Positions 46,037 through 57,550 of a stretch of DNA of 64,000 nt are shown piece after piece. This stretch comes from Gnetum montanum (Eukaryota; Streptophyta; Gnetopsida; Gnetales; Gnetaceae). Location of the stretch: assembly GCA_015680685.1 (NCBI GenBank), contig MNCI01025300.1:79107-143106 (forward strand), read 5' to 3'. The notes beneath the pieces were generated by a model. That model did not search any database. It was not told the DNA's origin and saw nothing but the letters and a program-made list of their open reading frames with translations. The translations under genes were made by a program, and so were the position numbers. How positions within the stretch are numbered: position 1 is the stretch's first letter; each line of letters begins with the position of its first letter.

Positions 46037-47183
46037 TGTGGGACTTGTAGCCCATGAGCTACAATCTTGCATACTCTAACGTTTTGGAACTAAAAAATGA
46101 TCCTTAAGTAGTTGTTGCCTTAATTTCCAAAAGGAAAAAGCTATGTCATGTCTATATTTAGGCTTGGTATGTTCAATAATGCCTTTGCAACTGCCAAATT
46201 TGGTATTTTCAAGGGATTTATGTTGGCCATTTCCTCAACTATGTTGGAACTACCTACACCTAATGTTGGAGTTGTTGGATTTTCATTTTTCTAGCAATGG
46301 CTAATGTAGTTGCCAAAACTCTCAACATGGTCCTACAGAGCTAGCGTAGAAGTGGTTGGAGTTTTTGTTTTCCTAATAAAGCCAATGTAGTTGTAGCAAA
46401 GCCAACATAGATGCAACAAAGCCAATGTAGTACCAAAATTCCATTTATTATTTTTAGTACCCTGTGTGGTTTTGATGGCCTTTAATGCATCAAAACTTAC
46501 CATAAGTGGAAACTAAGTTAGAAAGGATGACCTTCCACACCTAAAATTACATCAAGTTGTCAACAATCATGGCAAAAAATTTGTAGCAACAAATTGAATA
46601 CTAGCCACATATTTAAACCAAATTCCAACACTTTAAAAGGACATTTTGACAAATTGACAATTGGCCAAGCATTGAAGACTCTCAATGCATTACCCAACAA
46701 CAAAATGTCAATCATTTACCCACCATTGTTTACAAAAAACATAGTAGATCTATACCTAAGAACCAACAAAGAGTTTTAAAATTTTGATTTTCGAAGCACC
46801 TGGATCATGCAATCGACTACAGAAAACAACCTAATAGTTTCACTAGACTTCATGCATCATTTGGACAACTCCTTGTGCATCTAGGCGCACACTTTTATTC
46901 CTTGAAACTCTGCTCTTGTAACATTTTTATTATTTTAATAAAACCAGCAGTTCATTGATTTGTGCAAGTCTTTTTCAGGTTTAAATTTTCTTCTTCTTCT
47001 TAAATTAGATCTACATTCTTTGTTCAAATATATTATAGCATTTACACTTTCTAAGTCCCTGGGTGATCGACAAGATTGTCCAAGATTCTTTGGATCATCC
47101 TCTTAAAGGTCCTTGAGATCTAAAGTTAAACTATTTTACTTGGAATTTTTGATTATCCAACACCAAATTTTTCAAGTGTTATA
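46037..47183 (+). repeat. 5' LTR of H
   Basis: It runs from TGTGGGACTTGTAGCCC to about CAAGTGTTATA. It is collinear with the I LTR on both sides of C, which fixes the two I halves. GCCAATGTAGTTGTAGCAAA-type short repeats lie at 46380-46430. Confidence 0.7.
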
Positions 47184-47189
47184 GTTTCT

Positions 47190-47205
47190 TACACTAGAAG
47201 GAGGA
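47190..47205 (+). other. Primer-binding site of H (decayed)
   Basis: TACACTAGAAGGAGGA, 6 nt after the LTR, shares CTAGAAGGAGG with the B site at the same distance. Confidence 0.6.
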
Positions 47206-47389
47206 CCTCCACTAAAATTCTCAGCCGAAATTAATCAATTATTTTTTAAAATTAAGTTTTCCATATTTTAAACCTCAAAACCTACAAGTATTCATCATTG
47301 AAATCAACGTTGGTGTTCAATTCCTTGGAATTAATACTAAGCAAAGTTCTTGTGGGTGATTTTGGTTTCTACAGTATTTTTACAGCTAA

Positions 47390-48309
47390 TGAAACATCAA
47401 AGTGATGCATCAATGGGCTCCCACTGACATGTTCTCATCGATGAGTTCCTATTGACATAGCCCTATCTACATGGTGTTCCCCATCGATGGGGCCACATCG
47501 ACATAGCATTTTCTGCATTCATGAGGCCTTGTTGACACATCTCTGCAATAAATTCTATAAATACACATGCTCTCAACATGTATTATCATTCTTTGGTCAA
47601 TAGAGTAGTCAAACTATTGTAGTTTTAGTTTGTAGTCTTAGAGAATAGTTAGTGAGTGCTCATAGTGTGGATCTGAGTTAGTTGTACAACATCTTATTTG
47701 AGTGGTAATCTACTTGGACACATTCCATGAATGGCAATAAGATCGAGATTGATTCGTATTCATTGCAGCACTTTGCCTTAGATTAAATTTAATTTCCATG
47801 CAATTTATGTTTCATATACTTGGTTAATATTTACATTTCCATGCATATTAATAAATTTGTGGAATATATGTAACCAATTTCGAGCATCAACACATATTTA
47901 CTTAGTAATCCCAGTAGTGTTATTACTTGGTTTGACCAATAGCATAGCTCTTGGTAATCACGGTAGTAGATATGTGGGTTCAGGACATCTATGATAAGTT
48001 GAGAACAAACACTCATCACTCATAAGCTAGTTTAGACTTTACTTTCTATTATTAACTAGTTTAAACAAATGATTTCTTTATTATCGTTAGGAGTAGCATA
48101 AGCCAAAATAACATCAAGAATCATATGCCTCACTCAAGACTAAACCATACATGACAAAGCTACTACTAATCCAAGTGAAAAGATAGTGAACTACAATAAA
48201 GGAATAATGATTTAGATGCCACAACTACTTCCATCCATAGAATTCAACTAGATCATGCATGAATGCTTGTGATTCATATGGTTAGGCATAGGGGGTACCT
48301 TGTTACTCA
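47390..48309 (+). repeat. 5' LTR of F
   Basis: It ends GGTACCTTGTTACTCA. The first 150 bases hold imperfect repeats built on CATCGATGG and CATCGACATAG. A probable TATA box, TATAAATACACATGC, lies near 47548 with the matching TATAAATACGTGTGC at 60605 in the other LTR. Confidence 0.75.
47546..47552 (+). promoter_or_regulatory. Probable TATA box in the 5' LTR of F
   Basis: CTATAAATACAC is conserved in both LTRs (here and about 60606-60617) within otherwise diverged sequence. It lies about 760 bp before the LTR end. It is probably the promoter core for element transcription. Confidence 0.6.
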
Positions 48310-48312
48310 CCA

Positions 48313-48331
48313 TTGGTGTCATTGCTAGGGA
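48313..48331 (+). other. Primer-binding site of F (Athila type)
   Basis: TTGGTGTCATTGCTAGGGA is close to the Athila-type site TGGTGCCGTTGCCGGGGA. E has TGGTGCCGTTGTTGGGGA. Confidence 0.75.
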
Positions 48332-48429
48332 TGGTGCTAGTTATCTAGATTAGTTATATCATACATGATTATTTTAAATGCATTAATGATTTATCTTTTG
48401 AAAAATATTAAATCACACACATCATTAAC

Positions 48430-49263
48430 TAACAATAATGTCTCTTTCACAAGGAAGTGGTAATGCATCATATGAATAGAACATTCATTAGAGAACGAAT
48501 AAGATATATATTGAAGAAAAATGGAGTGACCAACCTCATGCAGGGGTTTCATATGTTTATAACCATCCTAATTACACTCAAGGACTACATTCACCTAAGC
48601 TAGATAATCCTAGAAGAGATGAAGTAAGTCCTAGACTAGAGAAGGCCTGAAGGCCTAGGACCTCCTCAAAACCTAGAAAATATACATAAATGGACCATGG
48701 AAAATACTATAGAAGACATGGGAACTCTCCCAGTTTCTCATCTTCCTCTTCCTCTTAAATGTCTAGTTCTAATGAAAATGAATGTATGTATAGAGATCAA
48801 GTTCCACTATCAGGTTAAAATAAGGATAGAAATCAAACCCAAGGGAAAAATCAAAGACATTAAAATGAACATAGAAAAAATTTTCATAGTCAGACAAATA
48901 GAAAACAAAATTTTTACCATGACATGTTTGATGATAGTGAACCCTTGTTGGCCATTAAGAGCATGATGCAAATCATAGAGGCAATTAAAATACCCCACAA
49001 GCATAGTAAGGAAAGTTGCATCAAAAGGCTTGATATGAATAACATTCCTAAATTTTCCAAAGGCTATAATTCTAATCCACAACATCATTTGTTAGCCTTC
49101 CATGATGCATGCATTTTACAAAACACTGAAAGCATGTGGCAAAAGCTTTAGCTCTTTCCTATGATACTAATAGATAAAGCCAAAGTGTGATATAGATCAT
49201 TGAAAAAAAATTCAATCCATTGATGGTTCACAATGTTGGAACTCTTCAATGAGAAATACCAAA
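48430..49263 (+). pseudogene. Gag of F, part 1
   Basis: It has a Ser-rich segment (HGNSPSFSSSSSSK), then the capsid start MFDDSEPLLAIKSMMQIIEA, then IKRLDMNNIPKFSKGYNSNP and LAFHDACILQNTESMWQKL. It ends WFTMLELFNEKYQ, the retrotransposon-gag core, cut by E. This core corresponds to STMLKLFNDKYKRY in the gag of E. Stops are scattered through the frame. Confidence 0.75.
49259..49263. repeat. Target site duplication of E, left copy (CCAAA)
   Basis: CCAAA precedes TGATGAGTGG and matches 56413-56417 exactly. Confidence 0.9.
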
Positions 49264-50087
49264 TGATGAGTGGCGAGGTACCCCTACACTCAACCATACG
49301 AATACGAGCATCTCACAGGCAATCTGGTCGAACTCCAAGGACTAAGTTCCTACGCGCCCTAATGGAACACTTAAGGTTAATCAATTGTTGTCTTCCCAAA
49401 TTTACTTGTATTGTCATAGTTGTATGGTTAAGTAAGCTTGAGGTATATGATTTTTGTCTTTTGTCTTTTTAATGTCTTATGCTAATAGGGAAGGGTGAAG
49501 AGAACTAAATGACTCACTTTCATTAACTATTCACTAACTAAGTTCTAATTGTCCTAGCATTAGTATTCCTTCCCACTTTCCGCACACACCCTGAACCAAT
49601 GCAACGCTACTAGGATTATGAAACACTACTTGTTACTGGGTTACTAATCATTACACACGTGCTCAAAGTAGTCATATTGAATGCACTTAACTAGGAGAGT
49701 CAAGGGTTGAGAGAGATTAATTATCTAGAAAAGCATTTAAACATTTAACAATAATTAAATCCTATTTAGCTTAGTCCATATGCTACAAGGTTTATCAGAA
49801 AGTTCATCTTTATTGCTATACACAAATGTGTGCTTAGGTACAATTTGCTCGAATAAAGATCCATTCACTTTGAGACTCCTACTCTAGGCACATGAAAATT
49901 ATTCTAACTCTGGAATGGTAAAACTACTATAGTTTGGGTAAGGGTCTAGATCTAGATGCCTAAAATAGGGAAAGCCACCTCTTATTTATAGATGTTTCGA
50001 TGGGCTGCGATATCGTGTACCTGATATCGCAAGGGAAGACGTGATATCACGGATGCGATATCGTGTACACGATATTGTAGCTCATCA
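49264..50087 (-). repeat. 3' LTR of E
   Basis: It runs from TGATGAGTGGCGAGG to GCTCATCA on the plus strand and pairs with 55588-56412. Confidence 0.9.
50007..50080. repeat. GATATC palindrome cluster in the LTR of E
   Basis: Five GATATC or near-GATATC sites occur in about 75 bp. They include TGATATCA and ATATCGTGTACACGATAT, which is perfectly self-complementary. The other LTR has a more decayed version at 56330-56402. Confidence 0.85.
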
Positions 50088-50096
50088 TACCCCCAT
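50088..50096 (-). other. Polypurine tract of E
   Basis: Minus-strand ATGGGGGTA lies against the 3' LTR start. Confidence 0.65.
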
Positions 50097-52047
50097 GACT
50101 GAATGAAAACTCATCCTTGAGTTCCTTACAAAATATTGGGAAGGTATAGGATTATTAACTTGAATGATACTAATGGTGAATGGGGTGACATGTAAATAGA
50201 TCATCATTACAACACATGACAAAATTAGTGTTCATGACAACAAGAGTGAACACTAAACACATTTGACATCCAGCCTTATTTGGTAGCTGAGAGAGAAGAG
50301 AGAAGAGAGAGAGAAAAGAAGAAGTCTGTTGCTGCCAATGCCAAGATTGCACTTTTCGTTGTCCATCCATAAGCACGTCATCAATCTTGTTCCTTGCATA
50401 ACTGCTCTAGCACCAGTTCATTCCAAGTGTTCCCTCCAAATCCAATCTATTGTTGTATGATTATCATCTACACACACAACACAGTCTTATATTATCAAGG
50501 ATAAATGAATCACAATGCAGTTGATACCTTTCTTCGGTGTAAGGTCCATTGGCTGAGTTATGATATGGCTTATGTGGATTTTGGAGATATAATACTGGTG
50601 ACTACCCAAGTTGTAGGGGTTAGGAGAAAATTGAAAAAAATTGGACCAAGACCCTCATGACTGAGAGCGAACCTCCAGTAGCAAGAGAATGGAAAAAGAG
50701 ATGGAATAAGAAATATGGAGAAAAAGAAACAATGACTACACCAATAAAATGGATGTCAGGGATGGAGATGAACAAAATAAAATTTGATTACAGAAAATGT
50801 TTAAGAGAAAGAAATTAATAGATGGACAAAATAGGAATGCCAGTGGTTCCTCCTCTAAGCAGGCTCATGCCTTTAATGCCCTGACAATCTAGCATTCAAA
50901 GAGTCCATAGGCTCTAGAAATGTCATTTGGAACCAAGAGTTAAAGTCTTAACCACAAGAGTTTACCAAAAAGAAAAAAATGTATCAACCAACATATGGAC
51001 TATTGATACAACAGGCAATGAGGTGCAAAATGGGGACAGAAGGATGGAAGAAGAGAAGGGAATGGAGTCTCAAAAATAAGGTGATGTACAGCCCCTTGTG
51101 TAGTAATGGTTAATGTGACTTATTAGATCTCATTCCAAATCCAGCCTCAAACAAACCACATCTAGTGACTTTGCATTAATACATTTGGCCAATTCATCCA
51201 TTTAGAGTAACAAGGATGCTTCTGCTAAAAAGTCACCACCATTTCGATGAAATGAAAAGGGAGAAAGTAGGAAGCAAGAAAGGTCCTTAGTTAGAGGAAA
51301 CATGTTTATTTAGTTCCATAACTAGTGCTTGTAGCCTAGATGATTATATCATCTAAGGGATGTTCTTTGAATTCCTACTTGTTTTTTTTCTTTTTTTTTT
51401 TGTGTTTTGCATGAGAACCACACCATGCAAAGACTTATTATTTTTATTAGTTGAGCTTCCGGATAATGGGGCAGCATCAGAATGGTAAGGAAAACTCAAG
51501 AAGAAAAAATCCAAGCACCCAAAATAATGGCCAGCACAAATACATAAAGTTCCCTTGAAGTCACACACTTTTCAATCCTTGAGTCCTTCCTTAGTTTGAG
51601 AAATGCCCAGTCACCGATTCATTGATAGTTCTTATTATTGAAGAAAAAGGACTATATAGTTCCAAGCCAAGAGAGACCATAGAAATTCATGGATGTATGG
51701 ATGAAGTGGACTCATTGCATGCTATATCAAAAAAATCCATACCTTAGTATCTACATTATAACTCAAAGGTAAAAACCGAACATGAGAAATCAATGAAATA
51801 TAGTTCATACCATCTTTAGGAGCACTTATTAGGTGACAAACATAACAAAATAAATAAACACACAAATAAACGAAAAAAGTATGAACGATGTTGCAAAACA
51901 AAAACAAGAAAAGTTAAAGAAATTTCTAAAACAAAAATGTGTAAAACAAAAAATCAAAAAGGAACTAAGGGCCTTGATTGATCAGCATAGGTGGCCATCT
52001 CCCACATGACTGAATTGAAAGGGGGAGATCCAAAATAATGAGCAAGG
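50097..52047. other. Unassigned interior of E
   Basis: About 2 kb between the protease region and polypurine tract, where Athila elements carry RT, RNase H and integrase. None is seen. It includes a GA-rich tract (50290-50324), several purine-rich runs (50600-51070) and a T run (51381-51401). Short open frames (for example 51353-51568, minus, MCDFKGTLCICAGHYFGC) have no domain I recognise. It could be captured foreign sequence. Confidence 0.5.
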
Positions 52048-52930
52048 TCATCCTCTCTCAGATATATTATGTGCATTGACAATTCTAGATTCATGATAAG
52101 GTTTGGTCTGTTGCACATCGACTAGTATTTTCCTATTGGAGCATTTCTTTGAATCTTTTAGGAGTTCCCAACTTCCCCCAATTGATGTTTTTAGGTTAAG
52201 GGTTGGAAGTTGGTGACAATCTTGGTCAAGTGTGTCTATGCCTTCTACATGGACGCAAGTTGGTCCCCCAATTAGTTCCATGCATGTTGGCGATTTGCTC
52301 TCCTAATTAGCTATTAACCACTAGGTGTTTTCTCGTTGTGTGGTTGCTACATACAGACACTTGTGTATGTTAATTTATTGGGAACACTGGTTTCATGCAA
52401 GCAATGTTGAACATTCCTGTATGCAATCACACCTTGTATCACTATATGTGATGCATGAAACTTTCTTCCTCTCGATCTTCCCAAAAAATTTTTCCTTAAA
52501 TATTTCTAGGGAAAGATCACAGATTCCTAGGCATGTGTTTATGGTACTTAGTCATGCCCTTCCCATTATTATTGGGAATTCCCTTTTGTCATTGTTTACT
52601 TGTATCACTAGGAAATCAGCTGGGTATGACTAACCACACACAGTGGTAATGATGTCCTCCACTAATCTCAAGGGGATAGTGATGGACTGGTCAGCCAACT
52701 CTAAGAAAATATTTCTCTTCTTTAGTGGAGGAAGGTTTTAGGCTTTATACATCTCTTGTGATATTAAGTTAACTCTGGAACCTAAGTCTAGAAGAGCTTT
52801 ACATGGTTCATTCCTAGCAACTTGGAGATAGATGAGAGGACTTCTAGGATCAGAGAATTTCTTGGGAAGGTGGCCCACCTTAATCCAGTTAGTAATGGCA
52901 TGTGTTAACATAACCGTGTGCATTGTTTTT
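52048..52930 (-). pseudogene. Protease region of E
   Basis: An Athila-type aspartic protease. KALLDLGSRVNLISQEMYKA (about 52740-52800) carries the active-site region, with LG where DxG is usual, so Asp-Leu-Gly is kept. ELADQSITIPLRLVEDIITT follows (about 52650-52705), then YPADFLVIQVNN and FPIIIGRA (about 52545-52620), the typical flap and LGRxFL-like end. A downstream open frame (52048-52281) continues without a known domain. At least one stop and one frame change occur. Confidence 0.75.
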
Positions 52931-55442
52931 GGTTTGAAGGGAGCTCTGAAGCCTTATTTGATGGAGAAGCATTCAGAGACTCAACTTCTTGTGGTAGTGA
53001 GAGCTTGGTTCGACTGCTAGTTCTGAAGAAAGATCTTCTCTTTGTATGGTTGTTAGAACCAGTAGTGGGTTCAAGGTTCATAGCTCTTGTACCAGTGCGT
53101 TGTTGTGGTTGAGTGGGGAGTTCCCCTTGCATTGTTGGAGCAGGCAGTAATGGAGCTATCGATGTGAGAGTTGCAGATGGATTTGGAGGATGGTATGCAT
53201 GTGGTGTGTCTCCCCTAGGAGAAGGAGTCCTATAATACTCTCAAGCTTGGTAGTAACGTTGTGGTGTCACGTGACCAATAGAGTCATGTGGAGAGATTGG
53301 TTGCTGCACATAGTAGCCATATGGATCCGGTTGCCAGTAAGGGTATTGTTGCCTTGGCAGTGGCATCCCCCATGACTATGGGTATTTCCACTACTGGTGT
53401 TGCTCAATAGGTTGTGGCAGAGTTCCACTTGGATAATACGTTAATGGTTGGTGAAACTGCCTTGGGTTACCTTGGGGATAAGGTAACCTTTGGGGTGTTT
53501 GCCATTTGTTAAGTGAGGGGTTAAATGCATACACCCCAGACACTTGCAGATGTGAGATTACTGGGCAACATCCCTTAGGATGGTCATACTAACATATCTC
53601 ACATCCACTATCATTGTCCATGTCAGAATCCACAACCTCTTCAGTGATGGTCATTTTACCCTTACCTTTGTTATGTGCATGGTCCAAATCCCTCTTTTTC
53701 TTTTTGTCATAGTCACTACTTCACTGCTTAGACTCCTCTACAATTTTGAGAATGGTTTCAAATCTACTATCTAAGGAGTACCACATTTGGTCTACCTTTG
53801 CTGACACTTCTGTTGTTAATTTTTGGAGTGACAAGGTTTTCCTATTCACCATCTCTTCAACTAGTGACTCTTCCTCCTCCTCATAGAATCTCACTCCCCT
53901 TTTTCGGAGGGAAGGATCGTGGTTGTACTCTTCTACACTTTCTCTCTTATGTAGCTCTCCCTCTTCCTTAGCTACTTGCACCAACAATCTATGAACCTAA
54001 TGGGACCTAAACTCTAATAATCTCCCTTGGGCATATGTTCCAAGGATTCTCCTGGTTTCATGCCTAAGTCCATCTACAAGATGGCATAGTTGATCCTGCT
54101 ATGACTAACCATGGCCCGGGCAATGATGTAACAGTGCATAATATCCGTCCATGGTAGCATCCAAGAGTTCATGAGTTCCCTGCTTCCATCCTTGGATTTT
54201 CTTTTGTAGGTTGGAGACTTGGGAGTACCTTTTATACTTATCGTTAAACAGTTTTAGCATTGTACTCCATCTTCGAATGGATTCTAGTTCTAAGAACCAG
54301 TACCAGCTTTCCGCTTCTTTTACTAGTATCCTTGGGTACAACTTTAGCTTCTACTATTTGTTCTCAATGTTCTACAAGGCACATGCATTGTGAAATGCTT
54401 ATAAGTGGTTTTGAGAATTAGCTTTGTATCCCCCCTCAAATCGTGGGATATTATTCATGTCTAACCTCTTGATCCTACTATCTTTTTGGTGCCTTGTAGG
54501 AATTCTTATAGCCTCTGTGATATCTAACATGCTTCGGGTTGCAAGTAGGGGTTCTTCATGATTATTTCTTTCATAGTGTCTATGATTTCTATGTGGTTCC
54601 CTACTCTCCCTTCTTCCATGTTGTGATTCACTATAATTCCCTCATCCTCGTTCTCGACTCTCTCGTCGAGGTTTCTCACTTTGTTTGTACTTATCCTCAC
54701 GGTTAGGATCCTTATGACTGCATCCTGATATAGAAGGAGAGGGTGAATGTGATGATGAATGTGAAGAAGAAGGAGAACCATCACCATGACGATGTTTCCT
54801 ACCTTCTCTTCGGTGGTCTCGGCCCCGATCATGATGATAATCAGAATGTCCACCCTTATCATGTGTTTGTGTTCCCTTGTTGAACACTTGGTGTTCTTAG
54901 GGATCAGAACCAGGGTTTTCAATTGTGGAGTGAAGGTTCTAATAGACCACCTCATCACCATCATTAGGAGGAGGAACATCATTTTGTGGAGAACCTATTG
55001 AAATAGGTTCACCACCCTCAATTTCACTTAAGACGGGTGGAGCGTTATGGGGTCCTTTGCCCTTCAAAGATGTGTGGTAACTCTCCTATCGCAAGTCCCG
55101 TTGATGTTATGCTTCTGTGGGATGGTAGTCCCTTGTGTCATAATCACATGCAATGTACTCTATGTACAATTATGACATGCCTATTCATGCAAGAGCATGA
55201 AGAAGCATGTTGGGGAATGCTCGGTTTGGAGGCAACACTATGTTACCCTCTAAGTCTCTCCAACGCAGTTGTTCATCTTGATGGAGAATAAAGGTAAAAT
55301 TGGGTATATACTCATCATGATGAATATATACCACATGGAATTATTGAGGAACTAGTGGATTTTGGTTATGTGTGTTGTGTCATCGACTATCTCTTGTGTT
55401 GTTCGTAGGTGGTAAAGTGCTTTTGTGCGAAGAAGAAGACAT
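52931..55442 (-). pseudogene. Gag of E
   Basis: It starts MSSSSHKSTLPPTNN at 55442, about 127 nt from the primer site. An Arg/His/Ser-rich segment (HHDRGRDHRREGRKHRHGD, then SPSSSHSSSHSPSPS; 54720-54850) may bind RNA. The capsid core is at 54105-54341: LVKEAESWYWFLELESIRRW, then LKLFNDKYKRYSQVSNLQKK. A Glu-rich coiled segment (RFYEEEEESLVEEMV, about 53850-53890) follows, then a Pro/Ser/Gln-rich linker to protease. Stops such as TGA after RDS near the start show decay. Confidence 0.75.
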
Positions 55443-55568
55443 TTTTGTCTTATTCAGTGTGTTGTCTACCGTTATCTTATTTTTCTTTTGATCAACCCTA
55501 AGGGTTCATTCTAGCTCCCAATGATATGAATGATTTCCTATGTTCTACGTAGCGCACAAATACCTAAG

Positions 55569-55586
55569 TCCCCAACAACGGCACCA
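55569..55586 (-). other. Primer-binding site of E (Athila type)
   Basis: Minus-strand TGGTGCCGTTGTTGGGGA lies one base inside the 5' LTR. It closely fits the primer site typical of Athila elements (TGGTGCCGTTGCCGGGGA). Confidence 0.8.
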
Positions 55587-55587
55587 A

Positions 55588-56412
55588 TGATGAGTGGCGA
55601 GGTACCCCTACACTCAACCATACGAATATGAGTGTCTCACGTGCGATCCGGTCGAACTCCAAGGACTAAGTGCTCACACGCCATAATGGAACACTTAAGG
55701 TTAATCAATCGATGTCTTCCAAAACTTACTTGTATTGTCATGGTTGTATGGTTAAGTAAGCTTGAGGTATATGATTTTTATGTCTTTTGTCTTTTTAATG
55801 TCTTATGCTAATAGGGAAGGGTGAAGAGAACTAAATGACTAACTTTCATTAACTATTCACTAACTAAGTTCTAATTGTCCTAGCATCAGTATTCGTTCCC
55901 ACTTGCCACACACACCCTAAACCAATGCAATGCTACTAGGATTACTAAATGCTACTCATTACTAGGTTACCAACCATTACACACGTGCTCGACGCGGTCG
56001 TACTGAATGCACTTAACTAGGTGAGTCAAGGGTTGAGAGAGATTAATTATCTAGGAAAGCATTTAAATATTTAATAATAATTAAATCCTATTTAGCTAGT
56101 CCATATGCTGCAAGGTTTATCAGAAAGTTTTTCTTTATTTCCGTACACAAATGTGTGCTCAGGTACAATTTCCTCGAATAAAGATCCATTCACTTTGAGA
56201 CTCCTACTGTGGGCACATGGAAATTATTCTAACTCTGGAATGGTAAAACTACTATAGTTTGGCTAAGGGTCTAGATATAGATGCCTATAATAGGGAAAGA
56301 TGCCTCTTATTTATAGATGTTTTTATGGGCTACGATATCATGTACGTGATATCATAGGGGTGGATGCAATATCACGGATGCAATATCGCATACACGATAT
56401 CACGGCTCATCA
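55588..56412 (-). repeat. 5' LTR of E
   Basis: It pairs with 49264-50087. The palindrome cluster is at 56330-56402. Confidence 0.9.
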
Positions 56413-56417
56413 CCAAA
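56413..56417. repeat. Target site duplication of E, right copy (CCAAA)
   Basis: It is identical to 49259-49263. After it the gag of F resumes. Confidence 0.9.
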
Positions 56418-57550
56418 CCTATAAAAATGTGTCCAACCTAAGGAAACAAATCTGAGGATGGAAATAAAAACAACCTAAACCCTTAGATATGGCCCTAGAT
56501 AGATACTATTCTCTACTAAATAGATGCCTAGGCCATGATTTCTCTTAAGAAGAGCAACTTTTTCACATCATAGATGGGCTTTGTAGTCAAACAAGAGATT
56601 CACTTGGGATATATGCTCAAGGTTGATCATATGAACTAGGAAACCATAAGATCAAAAAGCTAATCAAGAATGTAACAAAAGAAGAAGAAGAGCTATGTAA
56701 ATGAGACAATGTTGAGAAATATCACTAGGACCTAACTATTCAAAAGAAGAGGGTCCATATCTATGATGAGGAAAAAGAGGTAGCTCTCAATGAGGTGATT
56801 TTACAAAAAAACTTACCAATACAAAATTCTATCAATGAGCTTGATGTAAAGCTAGATAAGATGTTAGAATGGATAAATGAGAAAGTTACAACTTGTGTAG
56901 AAATCATAGATGGGAGAGTAATGTAAAACAAATCAAGTGATCACAAAAAAAGGAGGAAACTAGACCAAGAGACAAGTAAGAACATTGATCGATAGAAAAG
57001 GGAAATGGTTGTGAAGAAGAGGCTATAGACTCAACCATCAAATAAGATGATAGATGTGACATCTGCATATATGATCATTTGAAGGGCTATTGCCCAGTCA
57101 TGTTACATCTACATGTGTATTGGGCTTTTGCATTGAATTCCAAGTTCATACAAAAGAAAATGCCTAGGAAATTATGTTTCTCACCAGGTAATTATAGACA
57201 GTCCTACAACCAACCGTACCATCCTAGTGGGACTTCTTACTAGCCTCAATACTATCATCCAATGTAGTGGCAAAACCCATAGTCATGGGGAAGGCCATCA
57301 TCAAACTAACACTACCCTTATTATCAACCAAACATGTATGGATTATATGTTCAACAACATATTTCCCCAACTGATTCTACTTCCTCTAACTCAAATCACT
57401 ACGATCACTCTCTCAAATATCATCATCCTGTAGCATCTTCCATGAGATCATCACTTCACACCTCTTATCCTTCATCATATACTCAATATTCTCATACTTC
57501 TCTCCACTATATGTCACCACCATCAACACAAGATGGTTCAATACCATGAC
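56418..57550 (+). pseudogene. Gag of F, part 2
   Basis: It continues the gag core cut by E: NVSNLRKQI, then ALDRYYSLLNRCLGHDFS, EEQLFHIIDGLCSQTRDSLG and NHKIKKLIKNVTKEEEEL. A charged coiled-coil segment follows (INELDVKLDKMLEWINEKV). The C-terminus is Pro/Tyr/Ser-rich (YYQPNMYGLYVQQ, then SPPSTQDGSIP; 57190-57545). It is the best-preserved Athila-like Gag in the window but still has several stops. Confidence 0.75.

Larger units (their letters stand above)
49264..56412 (-). mobile_element. Element E: non-autonomous Athila-like element, gag and protease only
   Basis: The LTRs are 824 and 825 bp with an exact CCAAA duplication. Read right to left: 5' LTR, primer site, gag, protease, 2 kb of unassigned sequence, polypurine tract, 3' LTR. 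No RT, RNase H or integrase is visible, so it would have needed enzymes from a full relative. It sits in the gag of F and is the innermost layer. LTRs match at roughly nine bases in ten by eye. Confidence 0.9.
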
